Positions 36,091-47,388 are shown, counted from the first letter of the stretch. The stretch: 64,000 nt of DNA from Proteles cristata cristata (GCA_017311185.1 JAESUZ010001741.1:124001-188000), one strand, 5' to 3'. Translations and numbers: made by a program. The notes: a model not told the origin generated them from the sequence alone.

Positions 36091-36640
36091 AATGTGAAAC
36101 CATAAACCTCCTAGAACATAATACAGGAAATACAGGAAAAATCCGTGTTCCAAGACATGGATAAGAAAATGAGAAGACACACCACAGACTGGGACAAATA
36201 TTTGCAAAAGATCTATCTCTGATAAAGGAGTGTTATCCAACATATGCAAATAACTCTTACAATTCAACAATAAGAAATTCAACAATATGGAAACAACTCA
36301 ATTTCTTATTTTTTAAAATCATGATAACTGCACTCTTTAATTCCTACTCCATATTTCCACCAGCCCCCCAACTCACTTCCCCTCTGGTAACCATCAGTTT
36401 GTCCTCTATGGTTAGGAGTGTGTTCTTTGGTTTTTCTTTCTCTTTCTTTTGTTTTCCTTTGCTTATTTCTTTTGTCTCTTAAATTCCACATACGAATGAG
36501 GTCATATGGTATTTGTCTTTCTCAGGCTGACTGATTTTACTCAGCAAAATACTCTCTAGCTCCATCCATGTTGTTGTAAATGGCAAGGTTTCATTCTTAA
36601 GGCTGAGTAATATTCCACTGTATATTATATACCACATCTT

Positions 36641-36874
36641 TTTTTTTAATGTTTTATTTTTTTTTTAATATTTTTTATTTATTTCTAGGAGAGAGAGAGA
36701 GACAGTGTGAGCAGGGGAGGGTCAGAGAGAGAGGGAGTCACAGACTGAAACAGGCTCCAGGCTCTGAGCTGGCAGTCAGCACAGAGCCCGACACGGGGCT
36801 CGAACCCACGAACCGCGAGATCATGACCTAAGCGAAAGTCGGACGCTTAACCGACTAAGCCACCCAGGCGCCCC
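36641..36874 (-). mobile_element. Young-type carnivore SINE, reverse orientation
   Basis: TSD ataccacatctt at 36629 and 36875. Third nesting level: SINE in L1 in L1. Confidence 0.95.
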
Positions 36875-37299
36875 ATACCACATCTTCTTTATCCTTTCAT
36901 CTATCCATGGACACTTGGGATATGTCCATAATTTGACTATTGTAGATAATGCTACAATAAACATCTGGTGCATATATCCTTTAGAATTCGTGTTTTTATA
37001 TTTGGGGGGGGTAAGTATCTAGTGGTGCGATTCCTGGATCATAGGTTAGTTTTCTTTTTAATTATTTGAGGAAACGCCATACAGTTTTCCTCAGTGGCCG
37101 TACCAATTTGCATTCCCACCAACCCTGAAAGAGGGTTCCTTTTTCTCCACATCCTCACCTCTACTTACTGTCTCTTGTGTTTTTGATGTTAGCCATTTTG
37201 TGTGAGGTGATAGCTCATTGTGGTTTTGATTTTTTTCCCCTGATGGTGAGTGATGTTGAGCATCTTTTCATGTGTTTCAGGGCCATCTGAATGTCTTCT

Positions 37300-37497
37300 T
37301 TTTTATTTTTAACGTTTATTTATTTACTTTGAGAGCGAGGGAGAGAGAGCAAGGGAGGAGCAGAGAGAGAGAATTACAAGCAGGCTCCAAGCTGTCAGCA
37401 CAGAGCTCCCACACGGGGTTCAATCTCACAAACTTCAATGTCATTACACTGGTAAAAATCGAGAGTCAGAGGCTTAAGTGACTGATCCACCCATCAT
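37300..37497 (-). mobile_element. Diverged carnivore SINE, reverse orientation
   Basis: GAGA-rich body and cagagctccc region visible; head degraded. Confidence 0.75.
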
Positions 37498-38490
37498 CTA
37501 TATGACCTCTTTGGAGAAATGTCTGTTCATGTCTTCTACCCATTTTTAACTGGGTCATTTGTTTTTTGGGTGTTGAGTTATATCAGTTCTTTACAGATTT
37601 TGGCACTAACCCTTTATCTGATATGTCATTGCAAATATCTTCTCCCATTCTGTAGGTGGCCTTTTAGTGTTATTGTTTCCTTTGCTGGCAGAAGCTTTGT
37701 ATTTTGATGTACACCCGAACAACTCAATTTTTTATTTCTGCAAAAATCTGAATAGGCAAGTCAACAAAGAAGAGACAGAGTTGGCAAATAAGCGTATTGG
37801 AAGGGACTCAACACCATCTGTCACTAGGGAAGTGCAGGCTGAAACAGCACTGGGGACCAGTAGATCACTACTGCTGTGGCCGAAGTCCGGGACGCTGGCG
37901 ACTCCAGCTGGTGGTGCGGAAGCGAGTTGACCGGAGCTCTGATTCATTGCCGGTGGAGATGCAAAACGGCACAGCCACTGCGGAAGACAGCCTGGCAGTT
38001 TCATTCAAAATGAGTCTCAGCATGTGACGCCTCTCAGCCCTTACCCTTGCCCACACTCAACGGATTCTGAGAACAGCCCATGTAGACCTGGGATCTCAAT
38101 GGCGATTTCTTTACCGCTGCCTCCTCAAACCGCCTTCCAGCAGGGGCAGCGACAACTGGAGACCAACTGAAGCCTTTTAGGGAAACGGGCGAGCTGGAGC
38201 CTGGCATCTTCAGGAAAGAAGGGCCGCCTTCCCCAAGCTGTGGAGCGCACACTGCATGGCATCCACAGGACACCCACCCGGGTCTTGAGTGTGAGACGGG
38301 CAGACACACTGCCAACTTGGACAGAAGGCAGACCACGTGGAAGAAGGATACTGAACTCCCAAGAGGTCATGGTGAGGGAGGCACTGAGCGGGGTGCCCTG
38401 CCCCTCACGAAGGAAGCCGACTCCCAGGGCCGAGACCGCAGCCCGAGGGGACTCCTCCCGGGCCTGGAGAGCTGGCTGAACATTGAAGAT

Positions 38491-40145
38491 CCAAAAGGGA
38501 CTCAAACTTGATTTTGAAATTGCTGGCACGGTGCCTCCCTCCCTCGGGGGCTCCCCTTTTCCGTGGCCGTGTCTACATGCTTCTCCTAGGCCTCTCCCCC
38601 GTCGCATTCTGGGGGAGCAGATAACCCGTGAATTTCACAGGCTTGTAAATGGGGAGGAATCGTGTCCAGAACCGCTCACACGTGGAGCCTACCCTTCCTA
38701 AGTGGGTGATTCAGATGCGTTGATGCTGAAACGAGTTGAGATGGGGGCGGGGGGACTGGGATGCGGTGGGCGTTTCCCCGAGGACCTGCTGGATGGCTTT
38801 GGGAACCAGGGGCAGGTTGTTAGGTGTTAGGTGTGATAGCGTGACCCGCCCCCTCCCTGAGGGCTGCACTGCCTGATCCCCAAACCTGTGAACACGGTAC
38901 CCTGCACGGCCAAAGGGACTTGGAGGATGGGGCCGGGTCAAGGATCTTGAGGTGGGATAGTAGCCTGGCTTCCCCCGCCCCCGCCCCCGCCCCCATGGGC
39001 TCAAGGTCATCACGAGGTCCTTACCGGAGGGTGGCGGGAGGGTCCCGGGCACAGACCATGTGACCGCAGAGGCAGAGGGGGTGCTGTGGGCCCGTCAGGA
39101 GGCGGGGCTGTGGCAGCCCCTGGGAGCTGGACACAGCAAAGGGGAGTTGTCCCCTGGGGCCTCCGGACGGAAGGCCTCTGTCACCTCCTGATTTGAGCCC
39201 GTAAGCCCGTGCCAGACTCCGGACCCCCAGGACTGGAAGATAAAGAATGAACGGCCCTTTAAAGGACCGCTCTTCGGGGAAGTTCCCAGGCCAGCAAAGA
39301 GCCCTGAGCCCAGACCGAGGCGCCAGTGCGCCCTGAGGTCAGCGCGGAGAAGCCCAGCGTTCCTAGGAGCCCGGCCCTGGCTGTGACGTCACAGCGGGTC
39401 ACCCACCAGGAGGTGGTCCCGAAGCGCAGCTTTCCCTTCGGAGCACTTGACCCGGGGTGATGTCCCCAAGTCACCTCTCCGTCCACAAGGCGTGGAGAGG
39501 GGACAAAAGCCTTCTGCCTTCTCTGAGGCTCGAACTCAGGACCTTCAGATTATGAGACTGACGCGCTGCCCGCTGCGCTAAGAAGGCACCTGCGCGGCGC
39601 GCCTCCCAGCGCCCCTATAGGCGGCAGCCCCGCGCCGGAGGCACGTCCGGGGAACCGGGTCCGCTCGCCGGCGCGCGCCTGGGGGCCGAGCGCGCGCCCG
39701 GGCCTCTGCGTTCGCCGCGCCCCCGCAGGTGCCAGCGACCCGCCCGAGCCCCGGCCCTTACTCTCCAGGGAAGAAGCCGCCCAGAGCGGCGCCAGCACCG
39801 GCTTGATTTCACGCCCGGCCCCGCCGCACCCGCCCCTGCCCCGGGCGGCCGCGACCCCGGTCCCCGGCGTCCCCGCGGGCGCTCCGCGGACGTGCCCGGA
39901 AGACCTCCTGGCCCCGAGGACCGGGTCCTGACTCCGAGGTCCGGGTCCTGACTCCGAGGTCGTGGGACCGCAGTGCAGACCTCCCACGCGCCGTCGGGCA
40001 GCCCGGGAAGAGCCACGCGCCCGGTTTTCCTGGGAACAGACGTTCCCTGATGGGAAATGGGACGTCTTCCGGGGTCGTTTAAACCGCTGCGCACCTGGCA
40101 CAGGACAGACGCTCAGCGAATGCTGGTGAGTGACACGAATAGTGA
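38491..40145 (-). repeat. Left arm of a large inverted repeat (1655 bp)
   Basis: This segment is the reverse complement of 42659-44312. By eye I count roughly eight substitutions and one single-base indel (near 38514), so identity is about 99.5%. The outer edge ends at ccaaaaggga and the inner edge at cgaatagtga; homology stops sharply at both. It contains tRNA-Met and a CpG-dense block (39590-40020). Confidence 0.95.
39515..39587 (-). tRNA. tRNA-Met elongator (anticodon CAT), left palindrome arm
   Basis: A 73-nt cloverleaf on the minus strand. Acceptor GCCTTCT pairs with AGAAGGC, discriminator A. The anticodon loop is CTCATAA. The A box region is TTAGCGCAGCGGG and the B box GAGTTCGAGCC. The 5' end is the elongator form rather than the initiator (AGCAGAG). 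TTTT follows about 10 bp downstream. It is the inverted twin of the gene at 43217. Confidence 0.95.
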
Positions 40146-40466
40146 GCGTGCGCCCCCTGGGACGCCACCTACCTGAAGTGACACAAGTCTCTCCATCACT
40201 TCTGCGTCGTGCCCACGGTCCCGGTCGGCTCGGGCGGGGGGCGCTGCCCCGGCCGCTCCCCTGCACGCGGCGGGGCTGCGGCTCTAAGCGGTGCCCCCAA
40301 CCTCGGTGCGCACCCCGCGGGGCCAGAATCCCGCCTGCTGGGTGCGCCGTGGCCCGGGGCCCAGGGCTCACGGTGGGGGGCGGGGCAGGAAACCCGACCT
40401 GGGGAGACCCCCCCCCCCGCCCTACATTTCACATCCTCCGCAAGATCCGCCGTGGAGGCGGCGCGC

Positions 40467-40548
40467 GGTAGCGTGGCCGAGCGGTCTAAGGCGCTGGATT
40501 AAGGCTCCAGTCTCTTCGGGGGCGTGGGTTCGAATCCCACCGCTGCCA
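40467..40548 (+). tRNA. tRNA-Leu (anticodon AAG)
   Basis: An 82-nt type II tRNA with a long variable arm. The acceptor arms GGTAGCG and CGCTGCC pair, discriminator A. The anticodon stem CTGGA/TCCAG encloses loop TTAAGGC, giving AAG for CTT codons. The B box is GGTTCGAATCC. It lies just inside the spacer of the large inverted repeat, 322 bp from the left arm, and is single-copy there. The downstream terminator is weak (cctttct). Confidence 0.96.
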
Positions 40549-41144
40549 GCCTTTCTATTGCGAGCTGAGTGTGAGGATTTGTTTAGAGACCTTAGAAAAA
40601 GGAGTCTGGCTGCCAATTATTTATGTCTAAGGTCATAAGGTTCACGCAGAAGTGAAGCCACGTGGCTCGCCCGGTGGGCACCTTCACACGTAGCTCCTAA
40701 ACTGTGTCGCAGTAACTCATACCCGCGTGCGGGGCTCGGGACCTCGTAGAAACCCGAGGCCTCGGTCAGATCCTAGGTGGGGTGGCAACTTTGTTGGGTC
40801 TGGTCTTAGTCTTCCCCAGATGTTAGTAAGGCCCCTTTAGGGCCCTTTAGCGCTTGGGAAGGTGCCGGTTCCTCCCCGCCGGACCTGCAGTGTGACCGTG
40901 ACAACTCCAGGTGTGTCCTACCAGCCCCGATACTGTCACAGGTCCCTTACACGTATTAAGTCATCCAATATTCGCCGTAATGCACGGGGACATTTACATT
41001 ATTATTCCTGATTACAGAGGAGACTAAACTTATGACCAGGTAATCCCCTGGACATTAATCAGGACGTTAATGCCTGTAGAGGACTGAAAAATACCATCCG
41101 CCCCCCATTCCTGGAAGCTGTAAATATTACCTTATATGGCAAAA

Positions 41145-41175
<31 letters not shown>

Positions 41176-41750
41176 TGAGGAACTTATCCTGGGTTTTCAG
41201 GCGGACCTTAAATGCCTCACAAGTGTCCTCAAGCCCTTTGTCCAAGAGGGTGGGGGATGGGAGAAGGATGTTGAAACCAGCCAGAGACAAGCCTCTGTGA
41301 CCTTGTGTCAGTGCCTTGATTTCCCCCCAGGAACACTGAAGTTGGGACTTGTGGCCTCCAGAACTGTGAGTGGTGGTAATGTGTCACAGGAGCCGCAGAT
41401 CTCATTCGATGTGTGTAACTGTAATAAGCAGCACTGCCCCAAACATTTGTTTCTGTTTGTTTCCCAGTCGGATACGTACAAAGTGCTGTTCCAAGTAGTT
41501 CTGTGGCTGCATTTTTCATTTCTTTTAAGAATAATATTAATAATCTTTCCATGTTTTCTCAGCCATTGTTTTTCTTTTTTCATGAATTCAGTGTTTGTAC
41601 CCTTTGCACATTTTCCCTGTGAATTGGGATGTTTCTTGCTGAGGTATAGAAGTTTACTTATATTAGGAAAATTAACTTCACAATACAATGTACACATGTT
41701 TTCCCACAGTTTGTTCACTTGATTTTTTTCACTTTGCTTATGCACTTTTT

Positions 41751-42272
41751 TCTTTTATTTTTTTAAATAGTTTGTCGTCAAGTTGGTTTCCATATAACAC
41801 CCAGTGCTCATCCCCACAAGTGCCCTCCCCCAAGCCAATTACCTCCCTTCCCCCCCCAACATCAGCCCTCAGTTTGTTCCCAACATTCAAGAGTCTCTCA
41901 TGGTTTGCCTCTCTCCCTCTCCCCCACCATTTCCCCCCTTCTTCTCCCCCATGGTCCTCCATTAAGTTCCTCCTAATCCTCCTATACGTGCAAACATATG
42001 GTATCTGTCCTTCTCTGCCTGACTTATTTCGCTCAGCATAACACCCTCAAGGTCCATCCATGTAGCTACACATGGCCAGGTTTCATTCTTTCTCATTGCC
42101 ATGTAGTATTCCATGGTATAGATAAACCACATCTTCTTGATCCATTCGTCCGTTGATGGACATTTATACTCTTTCCATGATTTGGCTACTGTTGAGAGTG
42201 CTGCTATGAACATTGGGGTCCATGTGCCCCTGTGCATCAGCACTCCTGTATCCCTTGGGCAAATTCCTAGCA
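41751..42272 (-). mobile_element. 5'-truncated L1 (ORF2 C-terminus plus 3' UTR)
   Basis: The minus strand encodes an uninterrupted end of L1 ORF2 (MEYYMAMRKNETW, AEKDRYHMFARI) at 41962-42272, followed by a 3' UTR and an A-rich tail at the left edge. The insert is bounded by a 16-bp TSD gcttatgcactttttt (41736 and 42273). The open frame and clean TSD point to a fairly young insertion. Confidence 0.88.
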
Positions 42273-42658
42273 GCTTATGCACTTTTTTTTTTTTTGAGGG
42301 GATGAGGGAATATCTAAGCAGACTATTATTTTAATATACTGAGTTGTCATATTCATTGTTTCTGAAATTTTTTGGCAAAAATTACCTTTCTACACCAAAC
42401 TTACGAAAATAGCTCTCTTAGCAATGCCAGTAATTATATTTCGGGTTTACGCCCTAATTTTAAAATTTATACCTACTTGAAATTTATTATTACAGGTGAT
42501 ATATTGATCCAAGCTTTGTTTTCCTAGATAGCTACTTAACCCCATATGCTGAGTAATCTATCTTTCTCTGTTTACTTAGTTACCACCGTTATCATATTCT
42601 AATGTATATATTTACCGCCCCCTCATTTGAATTTCTTACTTTCCTATATCAATTACTG

Positions 42659-44312
42659 TCACTATTCGTGTCACTCACCAGCATTCGCTGAGCGTCTGTC
42701 CTGTGCCAGGTGCGCAGCGGTTTAAACGACCCCGGAAGACGTCCCATTTCCCATCAGGGAACGTCTGTTCCCAGGAAAACCGGGCGCGTGGCTCTTCCCG
42801 GGCTGCCCGACGGCGCGTGGGAGGTCTGCACTGCGGTCCCACGACCTCGGAGTCAGGACCCGGACCTCGGAGTCAGGACCCGGTCCTCGGGGCCAGGAGG
42901 TCTTCCGGGCACGTCCGCGGAGCGCCCGCGGGGACGCCGGGGACCGGGGTCGCGGCCGCCCGGGGCAGGGGCGGGTGCGGCGGGGCCGGGCGTGAAATCA
43001 AGCCGGTGCTGGCGCCGCTCTGGGCGGCTTCTTCCCTGGAGAGTAAGGGCCGGGGCTCGGGCCGGTCGCTGGCACCTGCGGGGGCGCGGCGAACGCAGAG
43101 GCCCGGGCGCGCGCTCGGCCCCCAGGCGCGCGCCGGCGAGCGGACCCGGTTCCCCGGACGTGCCTCCGGCGCGGGGCTGCCGCCTATAGGGGCGCTGGGA
43201 GGCGCGCCGCGCAGGTGCCTTCTTAGCGCAGCGGGCAGCGCGTCAGTCTCATAATCTGAAGGTCCTGAGTTCGAGCCTCAGAGAAGGCAGAAGGCTTTTG
43301 TCCCCTCTCCACGCCTTGTGGACGGAGAGGTGACTTGGGGACATCACCCCGGGTCAAGTGCTCCGAAGGGAAAGCTGCGCTTCGGGACCACCTCCTGGTG
43401 GGTGACCCGCTGTGACGTCACAGCCAGGGCCGTGCTCCTAGGAACGCTGGGCTTCTCCGCGCTGACCTCAGGGCGCACTGGCGCCCCGGTCTGGGCTCAG
43501 GGCTCTTTGCTGGCCTGGAAACTTCCCCGAAGTGCGGTCCTTTAAAGGGCCGTTCATTCTTTATCTTCCAGTCCTGGGGGTCCGGAGTCTGACACGGGCT
43601 TACGGGCTCAAATCAGGAGGTGACAGAGGCCTTCCGTCCGGAGGCCCCAGGGGACAACTCCCCTTTGCTGTGTCCAGCTCCCAGGGGCTGCCACAGCCCC
43701 GCCTCCTGACGGGCCCACAGCACCCCCTCTGCCTCTGCGGTCACATGGTCTGTGCCCGGGACCCTCCCGCCACCCTCCGGTAAGGACCTCGTGATGACCT
43801 TGAGCCCATGGGGGCGGGGGCGGGGGCGGGGGAAGCCAGGCTACTATCCCACCTCAAGATCCTTGACCCGGCCCCATCCTCCAAGTCCCTTTGGCCGTGC
43901 AGGGTACCGTGTTCACAGGTTTGGGGATCAGGCAGTGCAGCCCTCAGGGAGGGGGCGGGTCACGCTATCACACCTAACACCTAACAACCTGCCCCTGGTT
44001 CCCAAAGCCATCCAGCAGGTCCTCGGGGAAACGCCCACCGCATCCCAGTCCCCCCGCCCCCATCTCAACTCGTTTCAGCATCAACGCATCTGAATCACCC
44101 ACTTAGGAAGGGTAGGCTCCACGTGTGAGCGGTTCTGGACACGATTCCTCCCCATTTACAAGCCTGTGAAATTCACGGGTTATCTGCTCCCCCAGAATGC
44201 GACGGGGGAGAGGCCTAGGAGAAGCATGTAGACACGGCCACGGAAAAGGGGAGCCCCCGAGGGAGGGAGGCACCGTGCCAGCAATTTCAAAATCAAGTTG
44301 AGTCCCTTTTGG
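42659..44312 (+). repeat. Right arm of the large inverted repeat (1654 bp)
   Basis: Mirror of the left arm. Differences I could read include cccgg for ctcgg near 43486, tgcgg for agcgg near 43533 and a Gly-to-Arg-type change in a shared open frame near 43050. At the outer edge it runs straight into a TCTG microsatellite that the left arm lacks, so the palindrome boundary or the microsatellite expansion lies here. Confidence 0.95.
43217..43289 (+). tRNA. tRNA-Met elongator (anticodon CAT), right palindrome arm
   Basis: Identical in sequence to the minus-strand gene at 39515-39587, including the flanking TTTT terminator. It therefore points away from that copy across the 2.5-kb spacer. Two identical copies in opposite orientation within near-identical arms imply recent duplication or ongoing gene conversion. 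Confidence 0.95.
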
Positions 44313-44317
44313 GTCTA

Positions 44318-44506
44318 TTTCTGCTCTCTCTCTGTGTCTCTGTCTGTCTCTCTGTCTCTGTCTCTCTCTGTCTCTGTCTCTGTCTGTCTCTGTCTCTGTC
44401 TCTCTGTCTCTCTGTCTCTCTCTCTGTCTCTGTGTGTGTGTCTCTCTCTGTCTCTGTGTGTGTCTCTCTCTCTGTCTCTCTGTGTCTGTCTCTGTCTCTG
44501 TCTCTA

Positions 44507-44539
<33 letters not shown>

Positions 44540-44580
44540 GTGTCTCTGTCTCTCTCTGTGTCTCTGTCTCTCTCTCTCCC
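44318..44580 (+). repeat. (TCTG)n/(TC)n microsatellite
   Basis: About 260 bp of mixed TCTG, TCTC and TGTG repeats beginning six bases after the right palindrome arm. The only long reading frames are low-complexity Ser/Leu/Cys strings, which I regard as noncoding. Confidence 0.95.
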
Positions 44581-44647
44581 CCCTAAGGCTTTCTAGTAAA
44601 CCGGACGCCAGGTAGTGACAGGCCTGGACGCTTTCCTTCTTCTGTTT

Positions 44648-45204
44648 TGCGTCGGCTGTTCTGAAGCGGTGTGTCTACACGTCGGCTGTTCTGAAGCGGT
44701 GGGGTGTCTACACGTCGGCTGTTCTGAAGCGGTGGTGTGTCTACACGTCGGCTGTTCTGAAGCGGTGGGGTGTCTACACGTCGGCTGTTCTGAAGCGGTG
44801 GTGTGTCTACACGTCGGCTGTTCTGAAGTCGGCTGCTGAGTCGCCGACAACGTCGGCTGTTCTGAAGCGGGGGTGTCTACACGTCGGCTGTTCGAAGCGG
44901 GGTGTCTACACGTCGGCTGTTCCGAGCGGGGTGTCTACACGTCGGCTGTTCCAGCGGGGTGTCTACACGTCGGCTGTTCAGCGGGGTGTCTACACGTCGG
45001 CTGTTCGACGCGGTGTCACACGTCGGCTGTTCCGAGCGGGGTGGTCGGTGTTCCGAAGCGGTGGTGTGTCTACACGTCGGCTGTTCCGAAGCGGTGTGTC
45101 TACACGTCGGCTGTTCCGAAGCGGGGTGTCTACACGTCGGCTGTTCCGAAGCGGGGTGTCTACACGTCGGCTGTTCCGAAGCGGGGTGTCTACACGTCGG
45201 CTGT
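44648..45204 (+). repeat. Minisatellite, unit about 27-33 bp with core GTGTCTACACGTCGGCTGTT
   Basis: About 19 tandem units. The first five alternate long and short forms, the middle block (44845-45050) is degenerate, and the last five (45060-45204) are almost identical, which suggests recent expansion from the right end. CpG-containing core. Frames across it are open but repeat-encoded. Confidence 0.93.
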
Positions 45205-45649
45205 AGAGTCCGTGGTCCGCGGGCCGGGAGCGCCCTGGACCCGCCGGTCAGGCCGCGTTGCGTCCGGGTCAGGGGCCTGGGAGGACCGCAGGGAGGTGTC
45301 TTCCGAGTCTGCGGGTGCGAGTCGCCGGGTCGGCCCTCGCTGCCTCCTCCCCGGGGCAGCTGGACTCGGGGCTGCTCTCGAAGGTCGGCGGGAAGGGGGG
45401 GGCGGGGAGGGGAAGGAGGACCCGAAGGCGAGGGCTGGGCGCGGCCCCGTCTCCGCCACGCGCGCCCCGGCCTCGGGCCTCCCGCCTCCGCCCCTCATCT
45501 CCGCGCGTCGGGACCCCCGCCCGCCGGTGCCCCCGTCCCAGACCCCACCCCGCTCCGTCGCGCGGCCCTTCGCGGCCGCAGCGAGACCAGGTGCCAGCCT
45601 CGGCGCCCTGGGTGTGAAGTCGGGGAGGGGGTGCCGGCCATCCCTGGGG
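45205..45649. other. GC-rich, CpG-dense segment, no gene recognised
   Basis: Open frames of 100-300 residues cross this region on both strands but are Pro/Arg/Ala-rich, overlap one another and match no family I know. I read them as a composition effect. It links two minisatellites and could be a CpG island tied to tRNA-cluster chromatin. Confidence 0.5.
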
Positions 45650-45965
45650 TGCGACCTCGGGGTGCGACCTCAGGGTGCGAGTCACTGCGGTGAGTGCGAC
45701 CTCGCGGGTGGGGGGCTGGTCGTCGTGGGAGGTGCGACTTCCAGGAGGGGGTGTGGGTCATCACAGGATGAGACCTAGGGGATTGGGTCACCGCAGGTCA
45801 CAGATGGGGTGCGACCTGGGGGGCAGGAGGCCGTTCACTGCGAGGGATGCGACCTGGGGGCGGAGCGGGTCCCGGCTGGGTGCGACCTGGGGGGGGGCGG
45901 ATCACCACAGGGGCTGCGACCTCGGGGCCGGGGGTCAGGTCACCGCGGGGTGCGACCTCGGGGGA
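45650..45965 (+). repeat. Imperfect minisatellite before tRNA-Thr(TGT)
   Basis: About eight diverged units sharing GTGCGACCT and GGTCACCGC with the array at 28769. It ends about 590 bp before tRNA-Thr(TGT), almost the same spacing as at the other tRNA-Thr. The interval up to the tRNA is GC-rich with no gene recognised. Confidence 0.85.
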
Positions 45966-46554
45966 TGGACTTAGAGGCGGAAAGGCGTCACCGTCTCCGG
46001 CGGGCCAGGCTGCGCAGGCGTGGGCAGGGCTGGGTTCGCAGAAACCGTGAAGCCCCTCACCTTAGGAGGGTCGACCCGGACCCAGAAACAGCTTGGGGCG
46101 CCCGGGGCCCTCTGCGCGGGTCTCGGCAGCGGGCGTCGTGGATTCGGGGACCGCGAGGTGCTCGCTCGCTGAGGTCCGCACCCCGGCATCCCGCTCCCGC
46201 CTCTGACCCTCCCGGCAAGTCACCGCTTGCGCAGTGCACGTGCCGGGTGCCCGGTCCCGCGCTCCGAGAGCGCTGCGCGAAGCTCCCTTTGCAGAGACCC
46301 CAACGCCGCACGTTCGCAGGCGGAGTCCGCGTTGCAGAGGAGGCACAGCCCCACCAGGGTGAGCTTCGGGAAGACGTCATCCCACCGGGGAGGGAGGAGG
46401 GGGTGGGGTCCTCGGCCTAAGCGCGGCGCTGCGGGTCATCCCGGGAGCGAGCCAAGCGCCGAGGGTGCTGACCACCCGGCGCCGCACCCGCGCCTGCGGG
46501 AAGCGTCCGTCTCGGCGCCAGGACAGACCTCGCTCCGCCCCCGCCGCGCGCGCT

Positions 46555-46628
46555 GGCTCCGTGGCTTAGTTGGTCAAAGCGCCTGTCTTGTAAACAGGAG
46601 ATCCTGGGTTCGAGTCCCAGCGGGGCCT
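46555..46628 (+). tRNA. tRNA-Thr (anticodon TGT)
   Basis: A 74-nt cloverleaf decoding ACA. The acceptor arms GGCTCCG and CGGGGCC pair, discriminator T. The anticodon is TGT in CTGTCTTGTAAACAG. The B box is GGTTCGAGTCC and a TTTT run follows a few bases downstream. It differs from the CGT gene at 29723 at only a few positions, consistent with duplication within the extended-MHC tRNA cluster. Confidence 0.96.
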
Positions 46629-46639
46629 CGGCTTTTCCT

Positions 46640-47369
46640 CTTCTGGACCCGTCAACCCCTCCCGCTCCTTATTCTCCACTGTATTCAGTGTTACCATAAA
46701 CTCTGACACAACCACTCAAAGCGCTTATGACTGCAGAATTCGCACTCGCAAGGGAAAGTGATGTTTCTTTATGATCAAAGCGGTAACAACTGTAAGAGAG
46801 GAAATCAATAAAAATGGACTTCCGGTGACTCTCAGAGCTGAAAAACACAGAAATCGGTAACTTCCTCCTTTGCTGACACTCCTCCCTGTCCCCACTTTTT
46901 GTGGGGAGGGAAGGGGAGGAGGAAGAGACAACAAAAATGTTCCCAACTCTTACAGCCTTTTCCCAGACTCCCATAGAATTTATCAGTGATTCTAGGAAAC
47001 CCAGCATGATGTTATGTTTTACATAAGATTTTCCAAATACTACTAAATTATAAAATAGTAATTTATATTTTCTTACATGTCTTCAGTCTTCAAGGCAGGC
47101 TTTTGGTCCCCAAGGAACTAAGTAAATTGGCCCCACTGGAAACTGAACTTCAGTTCTGCAATTTAAAACACAGAATGATCCCACAAGGCAGTGATTCCCG
47201 AGCTGGGTGTGCAGGAAATCACCCAGGGAACTTGTTAAAATACAGTTTCTTGGGACTCATCATCCTGAGGTTTTCATTCCGGTTTGGTGAAGGACCCAGA
47301 GATGTGTAGTTTTAGCAAGTCCTCCTAGTGATTGTGAAGAACGTGAATTACCTTTGCAAAACTCCAGCT
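46640..47369. other. Intergenic sequence
   Basis: Nothing recognised except AT-rich unique DNA. A minus-strand frame of 112 codons (46669-47007) has no identifiable domain. Confidence 0.4.
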
Positions 47370-47388
47370 TAAAGTATTACAGATGTAG

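Larger units (their letters stand above)
36305..37717 (-). mobile_element. L1 3' fragment nested in the older L1
   Basis: Minus-strand L1 3' sequence (tagctccatccatgttgttg, gtgatgttgagcatcttttc in reverse sense) bounded by a 13-bp TSD aacaactcaattt at 36292-36304 and 37718-37730. It is itself interrupted by two SINEs. Confidence 0.85.
31240..38030 (+). mobile_element. Old L1, fragmented by later insertions
   Basis: Recognisable L1 pieces in order: 31240-31420, 31760-31975, 32240-32885, 33100-33780 and 34110-35125 (RT-region phrases such as ggaatggaggggaacttctt), 35400-35870, 36095-36304, and 37718-38030 (3' end). All frames are broken. It is interrupted by a GAAA tract, three sense SINEs, an LTR, an opposite-strand L1, and possibly a young L1 3' end at 31480-31670. 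Confidence 0.7.
40146..42658. other. Palindrome spacer (2.5 kb)
   Basis: Single-copy DNA between the two arms. In order: GC-rich flank and tRNA-Leu(AAG); a MIR-like stretch near 40930-41035; an ancient repeat with a GA microsatellite (41075-41440); a 5'-truncated L1 (41751-42272); and AT-rich unique DNA to 42658. Inversion by recombination between the arms would flip only this segment. Confidence 0.85.

Noticed and set aside
39550..40371. ORF of 273 codons and its mirror at 42703-43254
   Set aside because: GC-rich frames within the palindrome arms, Arg/Pro/Ala/Gly-rich and overlapped by another open frame. The similarity between the two is nucleotide-level arm identity.
41962..42282. Open frame of 106 codons as a possible host gene
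   Set aside because: It is the C-terminal end of L1 ORF2, with L1 3' UTR, A-rich tail and TSD.
44648..45204. Regularly spaced repeats resembling a CRISPR array
   Set aside because: Units are contiguous with no unique spacers, in a mammalian nuclear sequence; this is a minisatellite.
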